Below, piece by piece: positions 49,066 to 55,805 of a DNA stretch of 64,000 nt; position 1 is the stretch's first letter; every line of letters starts with the position of its first letter. The stretch lies in the NCBI GenBank assembly GCA_021816895.1, contig JAKAWW010000001.1, positions 805,067 through 869,066 of the forward strand, written 5' to 3'. The position numbers were made by a program, and so were the translations under genes. This stretch comes from Microcaldota archaeon. GTDB taxonomy: Archaea; Micrarchaeota; Micrarchaeia; Micrarchaeales; Micrarchaeaceae. Under the pieces are notes generated by a model that worked only from the letters and a program-made list of their open reading frames with translations, had not been told where the DNA came from and searched no databases.

Positions 49066-50100
49066 TCACTTAATGAATATAACAAATGTAATAAATAAAT
49101 TGATTATTGAAAGCGGCATAAGGTAGAGCCATCCTGTGCGCAGTATGCGGTTTATCTTCATGCGCATCAATGATGCCCTTATGAACATTATGAAGAACGT
49201 AAGTATCACAACCTTCACCAGCAATGCCACTATTTGCGGCAAAGGGCCAAGGCCTAGCCATCCGCCGAGGAACAGCACCGTTATCAGTAGAGTGCCTACG
49301 AACATGCGGGTATAATCCAGGAACAATGATAACCCGTAGTAGTTTGCGCCGTAATCGTTGAGCCATCCTGCTATGAGCTCGCTGTCAGCTTCTGTCATGT
49401 CGAACGGCGTTCTCTCCAGCTCTGCCAGCATCACTATGAAAAACACCACAAAGCCTATGGGCATCAGCTCCGCGAACCAGTAGCTGTGCTGCGCTGCGAC
49501 TATGCTTGTCAGGCTGAAGCTGCCTGCGAGCATTACCACAGCGACTATGGAAAGCAGCATTGGCGCCTCATAGCTTACTACAACAGTTGCGACCCTTTGA
49601 GCGCTTATCGAGCTGAACTTGTTGCCGCTGGCCCATGCGGCAAGGAACAGCAGCAGCGGCGAGAATGACAGAAGCACAAAAACAGCGAGCAGGCCGATAG
49701 TGGTATTTATACCTACAAAGCCTTGCGTAAACGGTATGAACGCCAATATCAAAACAAATACGGCAAACATTATCGGGAGCACAGTGCTAAATATTGGCTT
49801 GTCGGCCCCTTGCGGCACTATGTTCTCCTTGGAGAACAGCTTTATCACATCGGCAAAATTCTGCAGGAAGCCGAAAGGGCCCAGGTAGGTAGGGCCATGC
49901 CTTGCCTGTGCGCGCGCTATCACCTTGCGCTCAAGCCAGCCGAACATGTATGCAAAGACAACTATGAGCACAGCCAGCGCTATGGCGAAAACTATCAGCG
50001 AAAGAAGGAGTGCGATTGCTGCGCCGTACTGCCCGTAAAGACCGAAGATCCTTGCAAAATATGATGCATAAGCTGCTATGAAGGGCGAAGCGATATTCAT
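49066..50100 (-). CDS. nuoH: Complex I subunit NuoH
   Basis: 344 aa, eight membrane helices. FGWLERKVIARAQARHGPTY LGPFGFLQ (quoted in two parts; the ERKVIARxQxRxGP box is diagnostic), AELERTPFDMTEADSELIAG and NDYGANYYGLSLF are the quinone-site loops of NuoH. First gene of the operon: ATG 50100 follows a TATA-like TATTTAAAAATG (50125-50136) at a leaderless-type distance. No nuoA, B, C or D precedes it; the next gene is divergent. Confidence 0.94.
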   Translation of the reverse strand: MNIASPFIAAYASYFARIFGLYGQYGAAIALLLSLIVFAIALAVLIVVFAYMFGWLERKVIARAQARHGPTYLGPFGFLQNFADVIKLFSKENIVPQGADKPIFSTVLPIMFAVFVLILAFIPFTQGFVGINTTIGLLAVFVLLSFSPLLLFLAAWASGNKFSSISAQRVATVVVSYEAPMLLSIVAVVMLAGSFSLTSIVAAQHSYWFAELMPIGFVVFFIVMLAELERTPFDMTEADSELIAGWLNDYGANYYGLSLFLDYTRMFVGTLLITVLFLGGWLGLGPLPQIVALLVKVVILTFFIMFIRASLMRMKINRILRTGWLYLMPLSIINLFITFVIFIK

Positions 50101-50180
50101 GCAATCATTTCAATATAATGTAAACATTTTTAAATATTCAATTACCTTTATTAATGCTTTTGCTTTTCTTAGTTGGTACC

Positions 50181-50441
50181 ATGGATGTAAAGGACATAAT
50201 AGGAAGGAACGAGATAAGGATAAGGGTCAAACGCACCGGCATGTACCAGGTGCTTACCTTCTCGATTAAGAAAGTTCCGCTTGGCGATACGTATTTCGTT
50301 GAGCTGTACACAAAGAAGGTTCTTGACTTAAGCGAGCTGAAGCGCGTCGCGAATGAGACAGGGCTGCCCGTAGAAGCTGAAAACAGCAGGGCGTTCCCCG
50401 AAGGCAAGGGTGCCACCGATTTTATTGGCATGCTTGGATAG
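50181..50441 (+). CDS. Small protein of unknown function (86 aa)
   Basis: Starts at ATG 50181 (nine extra residues possible from 50154, where AT-rich DNA gives MLLLFLVGT). Soluble: VKDIIGRNEIRIRVKRTG, then a short strand and helix YFVELYTKKVLDLSELKRVA, ending in a polar stretch. No known motif. It shares an intergenic region with nuoH and is divergent from it; it is convergent with the 50464 gene. Function unknown. Confidence 0.55.
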   Translation: MDVKDIIGRNEIRIRVKRTGMYQVLTFSIKKVPLGDTYFVELYTKKVLDLSELKRVANETGLPVEAENSRAFPEGKGATDFIGMLG

Positions 50442-50463
50442 CACCGCGCTGCACTTGTGCATG

Positions 50464-52149
50464 TCACCCAAGGCCATATGATGTTATGTTTAGCGTGCCT
50501 GCAAGCTCCCTTGTGACGTTCATGTAAGTATAGTTCATTGACATGTTATAGCTATAGCCGGTGCTTACTACAGGCAGGGCTATCGACTCGCAGCTCGCGC
50601 TTGCTGTTATCGAATTGCCAGGCGCTATTGTCTCGTTTACTGTCTCGTTGAAACGCATAGCGCTCAGCATGAAGCAGGAGAGGCTGTTTATTCGTACAGG
50701 CGAATTGAGCTTGTTCGTTATGCTTATGCTTGCGGTGCTTGAAGAGTAATTGTAGGATTTTACACTGCAGCCTATGCTTGAATTTGAGAATGCGCAGTCA
50801 TTTTTGAATATTGAAACCCATTTGAGGCTGCTGCCGAGGCCAAGCGAGCCCATGAGAGAGACTGCGCTGGCGTGAGCTGCAAGTAGCAGGCTTTCGTTGG
50901 TAAGCGAATAGAGCGTGGCGGTGTAGTTTTTAGTAATGATTGTTGAGTTTACCATCCCGTACTGCTGGAGCGCCTTGCCGCTCCTTGGCATCACATAGAC
51001 AGAGCATACGCTTGTGTTGCTCTGGTTGTAGAGAATGCCATAGCATGTGTTCTTGATTGTGGGAGTTTCGCGGCTTATTATGCCCGCAAAAACGCCATAG
51101 TTGTTTTGGAAAAGGTTCATGGCGCTCGTTTTAACGCTGCTATAAGAAAGCAGCGATCCCATGTTTGTGGAATTTGAATATATTAGCTTGGATTGGTATG
51201 CAGAGAGATTCTTGTTGGTGGCCAGGACGCCCACAAGCACATTGCTTTCCGATGGCTCATATTTGTGCGCTATGAGCGAGGTGCATGTTTCGCTTGTTGT
51301 GCTTATGTTGTCAAACGCTACAAGCTTCGTCCAGCCCTGCTGGTAAAAGACGCACACGCTTGTGCTGTTGCCGATGCGCCATATGTTTGCACCAGTGCCG
51401 TTCACATTTGCATACGAATGGGTTAGGTTGAACGTCATGAGCATTGAATTTAGCGCTGCAGGCGATATTGTGCCTTTAAGCCAAAGAGTGTAAGCGCTGG
51501 TGCCATTCGAATAGGTTGCAAGGGCGCCGTTCGCATAAGCTACATACGGATACAGGTTCTCGAATACCTGGGGGAGCACTGCACTTGTAGGGCCAAACGA
51601 ATTGCTGAACTCGCTTACGTTGTATATGTATGCTAGTACAGATATGCCATGCATGCCCTGCCCTGAAAACGTAAAGCTTGTCGTGTTTTCAATTGCACTA
51701 TTAGGCATCGATGTATAGATATTCGGGCTGCTGCTCTGGTTTACATGTACAGTTATGCTCGCACTCGCTGCTTTCCTATCGGCAATGTTGAGCAGGTGTG
51801 CAGGGTCTGCGATCGCGCTAAAGACGTATGTGCCATTATCAGCATACGTATAATTCGCCAGTATGCTTGTGCTTTCCCCGTGGGGGATGGATATCTTATA
51901 CTCCTTTATGGAGGTGCCGTTGACATAAAGCCCGAACACGAGGTTGCTTATTGAGCTCCCTTCATTCTTCAGCGTTATGTTGAAGAACGTTGTGTTGTAT
52001 GGATAAAGGTTTGACACTGGGCTCGTCGACATTGATACCTGCAATGCGTATTGCGAGGGGTATGCTGCGTGAACAGCCTCTGCTATCGCTATTGCCGCAA
52101 GCACTACAACCACCATGTACAGTGCAAGTTCATTTTTTTTGTTTTCCAT
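50464..52149 (-). CDS. Large secreted surface protein with CARDB-like N-terminal domain
   Basis: 561 aa from ATG 52149, where GGTG lies just before; the longer frame extends into the upstream regulator gene. A short basic start and a signal-anchor helix (LALYMVVVVLAAIAIAEAV) are followed by a CARDB/NEW3-like beta-sandwich (PYNTTFFNITLKNEGSSISN, EYKISIPHGESTSILANY). A middle domain has many sequons and a few Cys, and the C-terminal region (about 480-561) is again beta-rich. Probably an N-glycosylated cell-surface protein, of the kind abundant in Micrarchaeota. The next gene upstream, an HTH protein, ends eight bases away. Confidence 0.65.
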   Translation of the reverse strand: MENKKNELALYMVVVVLAAIAIAEAVHAAYPSQYALQVSMSTSPVSNLYPYNTTFFNITLKNEGSSISNLVFGLYVNGTSIKEYKISIPHGESTSILANYTYADNGTYVFSAIADPAHLLNIADRKAASASITVHVNQSSSPNIYTSMPNSAIENTTSFTFSGQGMHGISVLAYIYNVSEFSNSFGPTSAVLPQVFENLYPYVAYANGALATYSNGTSAYTLWLKGTISPAALNSMLMTFNLTHSYANVNGTGANIWRIGNSTSVCVFYQQGWTKLVAFDNISTTSETCTSLIAHKYEPSESNVLVGVLATNKNLSAYQSKLIYSNSTNMGSLLSYSSVKTSAMNLFQNNYGVFAGIISRETPTIKNTCYGILYNQSNTSVCSVYVMPRSGKALQQYGMVNSTIITKNYTATLYSLTNESLLLAAHASAVSLMGSLGLGSSLKWVSIFKNDCAFSNSSIGCSVKSYNYSSSTASISITNKLNSPVRINSLSCFMLSAMRFNETVNETIAPGNSITASASCESIALPVVSTGYSYNMSMNYTYMNVTRELAGTLNITSYGLG

Positions 52150-52157
52150 AGCACCAC

Positions 52158-52622
52158 TTACAGCTGCCTTGACTTCAGCTCGGCCAGCACGCTCGATAGC
52201 TTGCCCTTTATGGGGTTCACCCTTGAATCTATGTAGCTGCTTACCCATTGGCCCACATCGCTTGGCTCGCCGGTATCGGGCTTGCGGAGCGAATATTTGC
52301 CTTTGGCATTTTCCACTATGCCTGCATGCTTCATCTGTAGCAGGTGGTAGCGCAGTGTTTTCTCGTTAATAGGGTTCCATGCGCTGCTTATGTACTGCGA
52401 AAGCTCGGCTACATTTGGATCCTTGTGCTCCTGGAACTGGTAGTAGAGTATAGCGTCAAGCACAGACACTGCGGAAAGCCTCGATTCGCCTGGGCTTATT
52501 ATGCCAAGCGCCAGCGATAGCCATCGCAGTATGGACCTTCTTGTTTCAGTGACGTCATTGGTGATGTGAAGGTCGCGCAGCGTAAGCTCGTTTATTATAA
52601 GCTTCGACTCGTTTATCTCCAT
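52158..52622 (-). CDS. Winged-helix regulator upstream of the surface protein
   Basis: 154 aa from ATG 52622. The first 60 residues are helical (ESKLIINELTLRDLHITND, RRSILRWLSLALGIISPGES). A winged-helix domain (LSAVSVLDAILYYQFQEHKD, NPINEKTLRYHLLQMKHAG, then wing IVENAKGKYSLRKPD) follows, and a helical C-terminus. The recognition region NEKTLRYHL is the usual winged-helix position. It is eight bases before the surface-protein gene in the same direction, so it may control that gene and itself. Confidence 0.7.
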   Translation of the reverse strand: MEINESKLIINELTLRDLHITNDVTETRRSILRWLSLALGIISPGESRLSAVSVLDAILYYQFQEHKDPNVAELSQYISSAWNPINEKTLRYHLLQMKHAGIVENAKGKYSLRKPDTGEPSDVGQWVSSYIDSRVNPIKGKLSSVLAELKSRQL

Positions 52623-52680
52623 AAAAATGCCATTTTCATTTATTAAGTTAAGTATAATAATGCTTTTATCTATTATCTTT

Positions 52681-53085
52681 TTGCAAAATCTACCTACAGG
52701 CGATAAATTGGGCACTATAAATATAACATCACGCGTAGAGCCGCCGCTGCTTAGGGCTTATTCAAAAAACGAGGCATTGCTGCACTTGTCATTTGAAAAT
52801 GTTGACGGATCAAAGCTCCTATGGTGCGAATCCGAAGTCCACGTGGACAAGCCGCTTTCGCTTGCGCCTGACAAGGAACTCAGCGTAGGCAAGACAAGGA
52901 TAGGCATACTGAAGCCCCATTCGAAGATAGAGAAGCAGGTGAAGCTTTACACCATGCCGAACAATTTTCCTGACGACTACAAGTTCACCATAGTGCTCTA
53001 TGCATATGATGAAGAGGGCGCAATAGCAGAAAGAGCAGAGCATTCAAATACGATAAGGTGCGCTGAAAATGCCAAGGAGGTATAG
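52681..53085 (+). CDS. CARDB-like beta-sandwich protein, start uncertain
   Basis: About 134 aa from TTG 52681. A longer form from ATG 52627 adds 18 hydrophobic residues, but that leaves only four bases to the divergent regulator and no room for a promoter. The strands ALLHLSFENVDGSKLLWCES, KTRIGILKPHSKIEKQVKLY and PDDYKFTIVLYAYDEEG parallel those of the 12843 protein, so the two are paralogues. The last 17 bases overlap the next gene. Function unknown. Confidence 0.55.
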   Translation: MQNLPTGDKLGTINITSRVEPPLLRAYSKNEALLHLSFENVDGSKLLWCESEVHVDKPLSLAPDKELSVGKTRIGILKPHSKIEKQVKLYTMPNNFPDDYKFTIVLYAYDEEGAIAERAEHSNTIRCAENAKEV

Positions 53086-53320
53086 GATAAGCAAGGGCGA
53101 TGATTTCATAATCGTTACTGTTGATGACAGCGGCGCTTACATAATACAGGACAATGCGGGGCGGAAGGTTTTCCTATCTAGGTACCAGGCAAAGCTCATG
53201 AAGTTCGGCATAGATAATATATTGGGCGGCGCGTTAGGAGACACGGACACAAAAGACGTAAAAATCGAAGAGATCAAAGACCAGAACAAAGACAATAAAG
53301 ATGAAAGCGAAAAAAGATAA
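53069..53320 (+). CDS. Small protein of unknown function (83 aa)
   Basis: Overlaps the preceding gene by 17 bases, indicating coupling. MPRRYRISKGDDFIIVTVDD and GAYIIQDNAGRKVFLSRYQA suggest a small beta-rich domain. The last 25 residues are highly charged (KIEEIKDQNKDNKDESEKR), probably disordered. It ends 25 bases from the convergent eL24 gene. No family recognised. Confidence 0.5.
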   Translation: MPRRYRISKGDDFIIVTVDDSGAYIIQDNAGRKVFLSRYQAKLMKFGIDNILGGALGDTDTKDVKIEEIKDQNKDNKDESEKR

Positions 53321-53345
53321 CAGCATGCGCGAGCGCTTCGCTGCA

Positions 53346-53507
53346 CTATGATACAGTCAATGTGCTGCTTCCCTTTATTTTCCTTGAATGCTGTATTCCG
53401 TTCTTGTAGCATTTGGAAGAGCAGAAATAGGTGATCCTGCCGTCCCTAAAGACGTACATTATCCCCATGCCCTTCTTTATCTCGTTTGAGCAGTATGAGC
53501 ACTTCAC
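53346..53507 (-). CDS. rpl24e: Ribosomal protein eL24 (L24e)
   Basis: A 53-residue zinc-binding ribosomal protein: KCSYCSNEIKKGMGIMYVFR, then DGRITYFCSSKCYKNG. The CxxC...FCSSKC pattern is diagnostic for L24e. GTG at 53507 is the only start before an in-frame stop (53520-53522). It follows S28e by seven bases. Three ribosomal genes eL8-eS28-eL24 in a row is the normal archaeal order. Confidence 0.93.
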   Translation of the reverse strand: MKCSYCSNEIKKGMGIMYVFRDGRITYFCSSKCYKNGIQHSRKIKGSSTLTVS

Positions 53508-53514
53508 ACAACCA

Positions 53515-53754
53515 CTACTTCACTTTTATCTCGCGCGCCTCCCTGCTTGTGTCTGGCAGCCTTATTATGTCGCCGACTTTTATCGGGCCAAGCACAGTGC
53601 GCCTTATTATCCTGCCCTTGTCGTTGCCCTCCATTATCTGCGCCGAAACCAGGTATATCTCTCCCGATACGCCGGTTTTCTGCCTCTTGTTCACGCTGAC
53701 AATCTCTGCAAGGAATCCGGAAAACTGCCTCCTTTGCTCTTCTTCGCCTGCCAT
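53515..53754 (-). CDS. rps28e: Ribosomal protein eS28 (S28e)
   Basis: 79 aa from ATG 53754 (an in-frame GTG at 53763 is less likely). FLAEIVSVNKRQKTGVSGEI, then RRTVLGPIKVGDIIRLPDT and the final SREAREIKVK match S28e, including the conserved VLGPIxVGDIxRLxDTxREAR box. It lies between eL8 and eL24. Confidence 0.95.
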   Translation of the reverse strand: MAGEEEQRRQFSGFLAEIVSVNKRQKTGVSGEIYLVSAQIMEGNDKGRIIRRTVLGPIKVGDIIRLPDTSREAREIKVK

Positions 53755-53785
53755 AAACGCCACACTAAAGAACTATAGCATTATT

Positions 53786-54223
53786 TTACTTTGGCTGCTC
53801 CTTCTTAGGCTCTGCCTTCTGGTCGCTTGCCTTCTGCTCCTTCGGCTTCTCAGATTTCTGCGAAACGCCGGTTATCTTGGCTATTATGTCCTTTATTGCC
53901 TGATCAGCCTTGCCCCGGTTTTCCACTGCAACAGCAGTGCACGGCACACTGAGGCCTATGGACTTGCCGAGATCGAGCTTGCTTGTAACATATGAATAAG
54001 GAACTTTCTTCTGCTCACAGATAGTGGGTATGTGCATTACTACCTCTTCCGGGTCGACATCGCCGGCAATCACGACAAATGAAGCAAGGCCGCGCTCAAC
54101 GCTCTTTGTAACTTCGTTGGAGCCTTTCCTGACCACGCCTGACTGCTTGACAAGCTGCAATGCCTCGTATGTCTTTGCAACGACATCGTTTGATACTTCG
54201 AACTTCACGTAGGATTTTGCCAT
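53786..54223 (-). CDS. rpl7ae: Ribosomal protein eL8 (L7Ae), kink-turn RNA-binding protein
   Basis: 145 aa from ATG 54223 (GGTG upstream). LQLVKQSGVVRKGSNEVTKS is the k-turn recognition helix (GxNExTK), and LASFVVIAGDVDPEEVVMHI and PYSYVTSKLDLGKSIGL complete the fold. A 25-residue low-complexity Lys/Glu/Pro tail is extra. Besides its ribosomal place, archaeal L7Ae is part of box C/D and H/ACA RNPs and RNase P. TATA box CTTTAAATA at 54291-54299. Confidence 0.95.
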   Translation of the reverse strand: MAKSYVKFEVSNDVVAKTYEALQLVKQSGVVRKGSNEVTKSVERGLASFVVIAGDVDPEEVVMHIPTICEQKKVPYSYVTSKLDLGKSIGLSVPCTAVAVENRGKADQAIKDIIAKITGVSQKSEKPKEQKASDQKAEPKKEQPK

Positions 54224-54290
54224 ATACAACACCGTCCGTTTGTCACTTCATCCAGTGGATAAAGAGTAATAGAGTTTATCCCCATTAAGG

Positions 54291-54299
54291 TATTTAAAG
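54291..54299 (-). promoter_or_regulatory. TATA box of the eL8-eS28-eL24 operon
   Basis: CTTTAAATA on the minus strand, about 70 bases before ATG 54223; the start site near 54267 would give a 45-base leader. No convincing k-turn was found in it. Confidence 0.55.
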
Positions 54300-54455
54300 T
54301 TTTGCTTTGCTCGGTGCTTGCCATGCAATAGATAGATACCACTTTTTGTTTGGCAGGCATTTTCCATCTGGGTGCACCATATGCAAAAAAATCATAGAGA
54401 GGTTACCTTGAGTCAGATGTGCTATGCCTGCAATGAGAACCCGCAAGCGCAAAGA

Positions 54456-55334
54456 TTACAGGAGCGCAAGCATTACATATCCAATCGTGGCTACTGCAAA
54501 TCCTACTTTTTGCATCTTTGTTATGCTTTCTTTGTATATAAGTAATCCAACGAGCCACACCAGTATGGGCTCCATGGTAAGTATTATGCTGCCTATCACG
54601 ACCTTGTTGCTGAAAGAGACGAACGAAAACAGTATGTTTCCAAAGCCGTCCAGAAGACCTGATACCAGCACAAGAGCTATAACCGTCAACGATATTCCAA
54701 CGCCCCTTGGAATTGGATTGCTGTTCGCTGATGCGAAATATGCGAACGCGAACACTGCAGATAGTATCCTCACGAGCAGCAAAGGTAGGATAAAATTGTG
54801 GTAGTAGAGCACAGCTATTATCACAGCAAACCAATATATCGCCCACATTATGTTGCCGAATGCTGTTGGCAGAAGCTGCCGGTTTATGCGGAGGCGGCCA
54901 GAAACTATGATAAGCATGAGCCCTGCAAACACAATCAGCATGCTAGTTATCTGATAAATGTTTAGGTGCTCTCCCAGCGCGAAAATGCCGAATATTACTA
55001 GCAGCACGGGCTGAAGCTCAATGAATATAAAAGAATTTGCCACACCTTCCTTTGAGACAGATTTGTATACAAGCAGGAAGCCCAGGAACAGCGCAGCTCC
55101 GCCTATCATGCTTGTTGCGATTAACAATGGCAGGTTTGCTATGCTATATGTGCCAATGCTTGCACCATTGCCAATGGTAAAAAACAGCACAAGCATGGGT
55201 ATTATGCCGGAAGCAGTGACAACCAGCACCGAGAATTCGGCGCCAAGCCTCTTGATAAATATTTTCGAAGCCGAGTCTATGCCAACCCACGATAGCACTG
55301 CAAGGAGCGATGCAAGTATTATGGTGCTATACAC
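54456..55334 (-). CDS. EamA/DMT-family transporter
   Basis: 292 aa with ten hydrophobic segments in two EamA repeats: IILASLLAVLSWVGIDSASK starts the first, and AFGNIMWAIYWFAVIIAVLY opens the second. The repeat ends VFGIFALGEHLNIYQITSML and VGLLIYKESITKMQKVGFAV carry the family's Glu after a Gly-rich turn. Drug/metabolite exporters of this family have varied substrates; none can be predicted. It appears to be a single-gene unit between the eL8 operon and the editing-domain gene. Confidence 0.85.
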   Translation of the reverse strand: MYSTIILASLLAVLSWVGIDSASKIFIKRLGAEFSVLVVTASGIIPMLVLFFTIGNGASIGTYSIANLPLLIATSMIGGAALFLGFLLVYKSVSKEGVANSFIFIELQPVLLVIFGIFALGEHLNIYQITSMLIVFAGLMLIIVSGRLRINRQLLPTAFGNIMWAIYWFAVIIAVLYYHNFILPLLLVRILSAVFAFAYFASANSNPIPRGVGISLTVIALVLVSGLLDGFGNILFSFVSFSNKVVIGSIILTMEPILVWLVGLLIYKESITKMQKVGFAVATIGYVMLALL

Positions 55335-55396
55335 GCCATTACCACTGCTTTGCTTGATATTGCTAACGTTATATTTTTATTCCATGCGGTACAAGG

Positions 55397-55792
55397 TCAA
55401 ACAATCCTGGACTGCCTTGCAAGCCTGTGCCCTTTTGCCTTGAGCTCGATCTCGTAGAACCAGCCGAACGCCAGCTTCTTCACATCGAAGCCCTTTGAAA
55501 GCTCTTCTGCAAGGCTTGCGGTAGCGCTCTGAGCGAATTCAGGGCTTGAGAGCTCTCCGAACATGTGCGCGAACGGATTCAATATTATTGTATTGGCGCC
55601 TACACTCCTTGCTATTTCAGATATGGCAACGGCACTCTTCTCAACTATGTCGGCTCGCTGCTCGTCCTGCTTCTCGAAACTTTCAAAAACAAGCAATGCA
55701 GAGCCTGTGCTTATCTGCTCCGCTTCCTCATATATTTTTGACCTGCCGCGCTCTGTAGGGACAGCCTTGAAGTATTCGACATGCCATGCCAT
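55397..55792 (-). CDS. Free-standing archaeal ThrRS-type editing domain
   Basis: 131 aa. The start MAWHVEYFKAV, the middle ANTIILNPFAHMFGELSSPE and the end LAFGWFYEIELKAKGHRLAR match the archaea-specific N-terminal editing domain of threonyl-tRNA synthetase, a D-aminoacyl-tRNA deacylase-like fold that removes Ser from tRNA-Thr. Here the catalytic synthetase is not attached, so it would edit in trans, as in some Crenarchaeota with split ThrRS. An 11-codon gap separates its start from the EF-2 end. Domain call confident, role by family. Confidence 0.82.
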   Translation of the reverse strand: MAWHVEYFKAVPTERGRSKIYEEAEQISTGSALLVFESFEKQDEQRADIVEKSAVAISEIARSVGANTIILNPFAHMFGELSSPEFAQSATASLAEELSKGFDVKKLAFGWFYEIELKAKGHRLARQSRIV

Positions 55793-55805
55793 GAATCGCA
55801 TTTGC

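Noticed and set aside
52627-52680. Longer start of the 52681 gene with a hydrophobic N-terminus
   Set aside because: It would leave only four bases to the divergent regulator gene, places the TATA-like sequence inside the ORF, and its residues look like translated AT-rich DNA; not excluded outright.
54224-54290. Kink-turn in the L7Ae leader (known autoregulation in other archaea)
   Set aside because: A GGATAAA/TTTATCC stem lies partly upstream of the probable start site, and the GGATGA loop has only a 4-bp stem; no C/D-type tandem G-A pair motif was found.
54403-54846. Minus-strand ORF of 147 codons
   Set aside because: Shadow in another frame of the EamA transporter gene, which has intact membrane helices.
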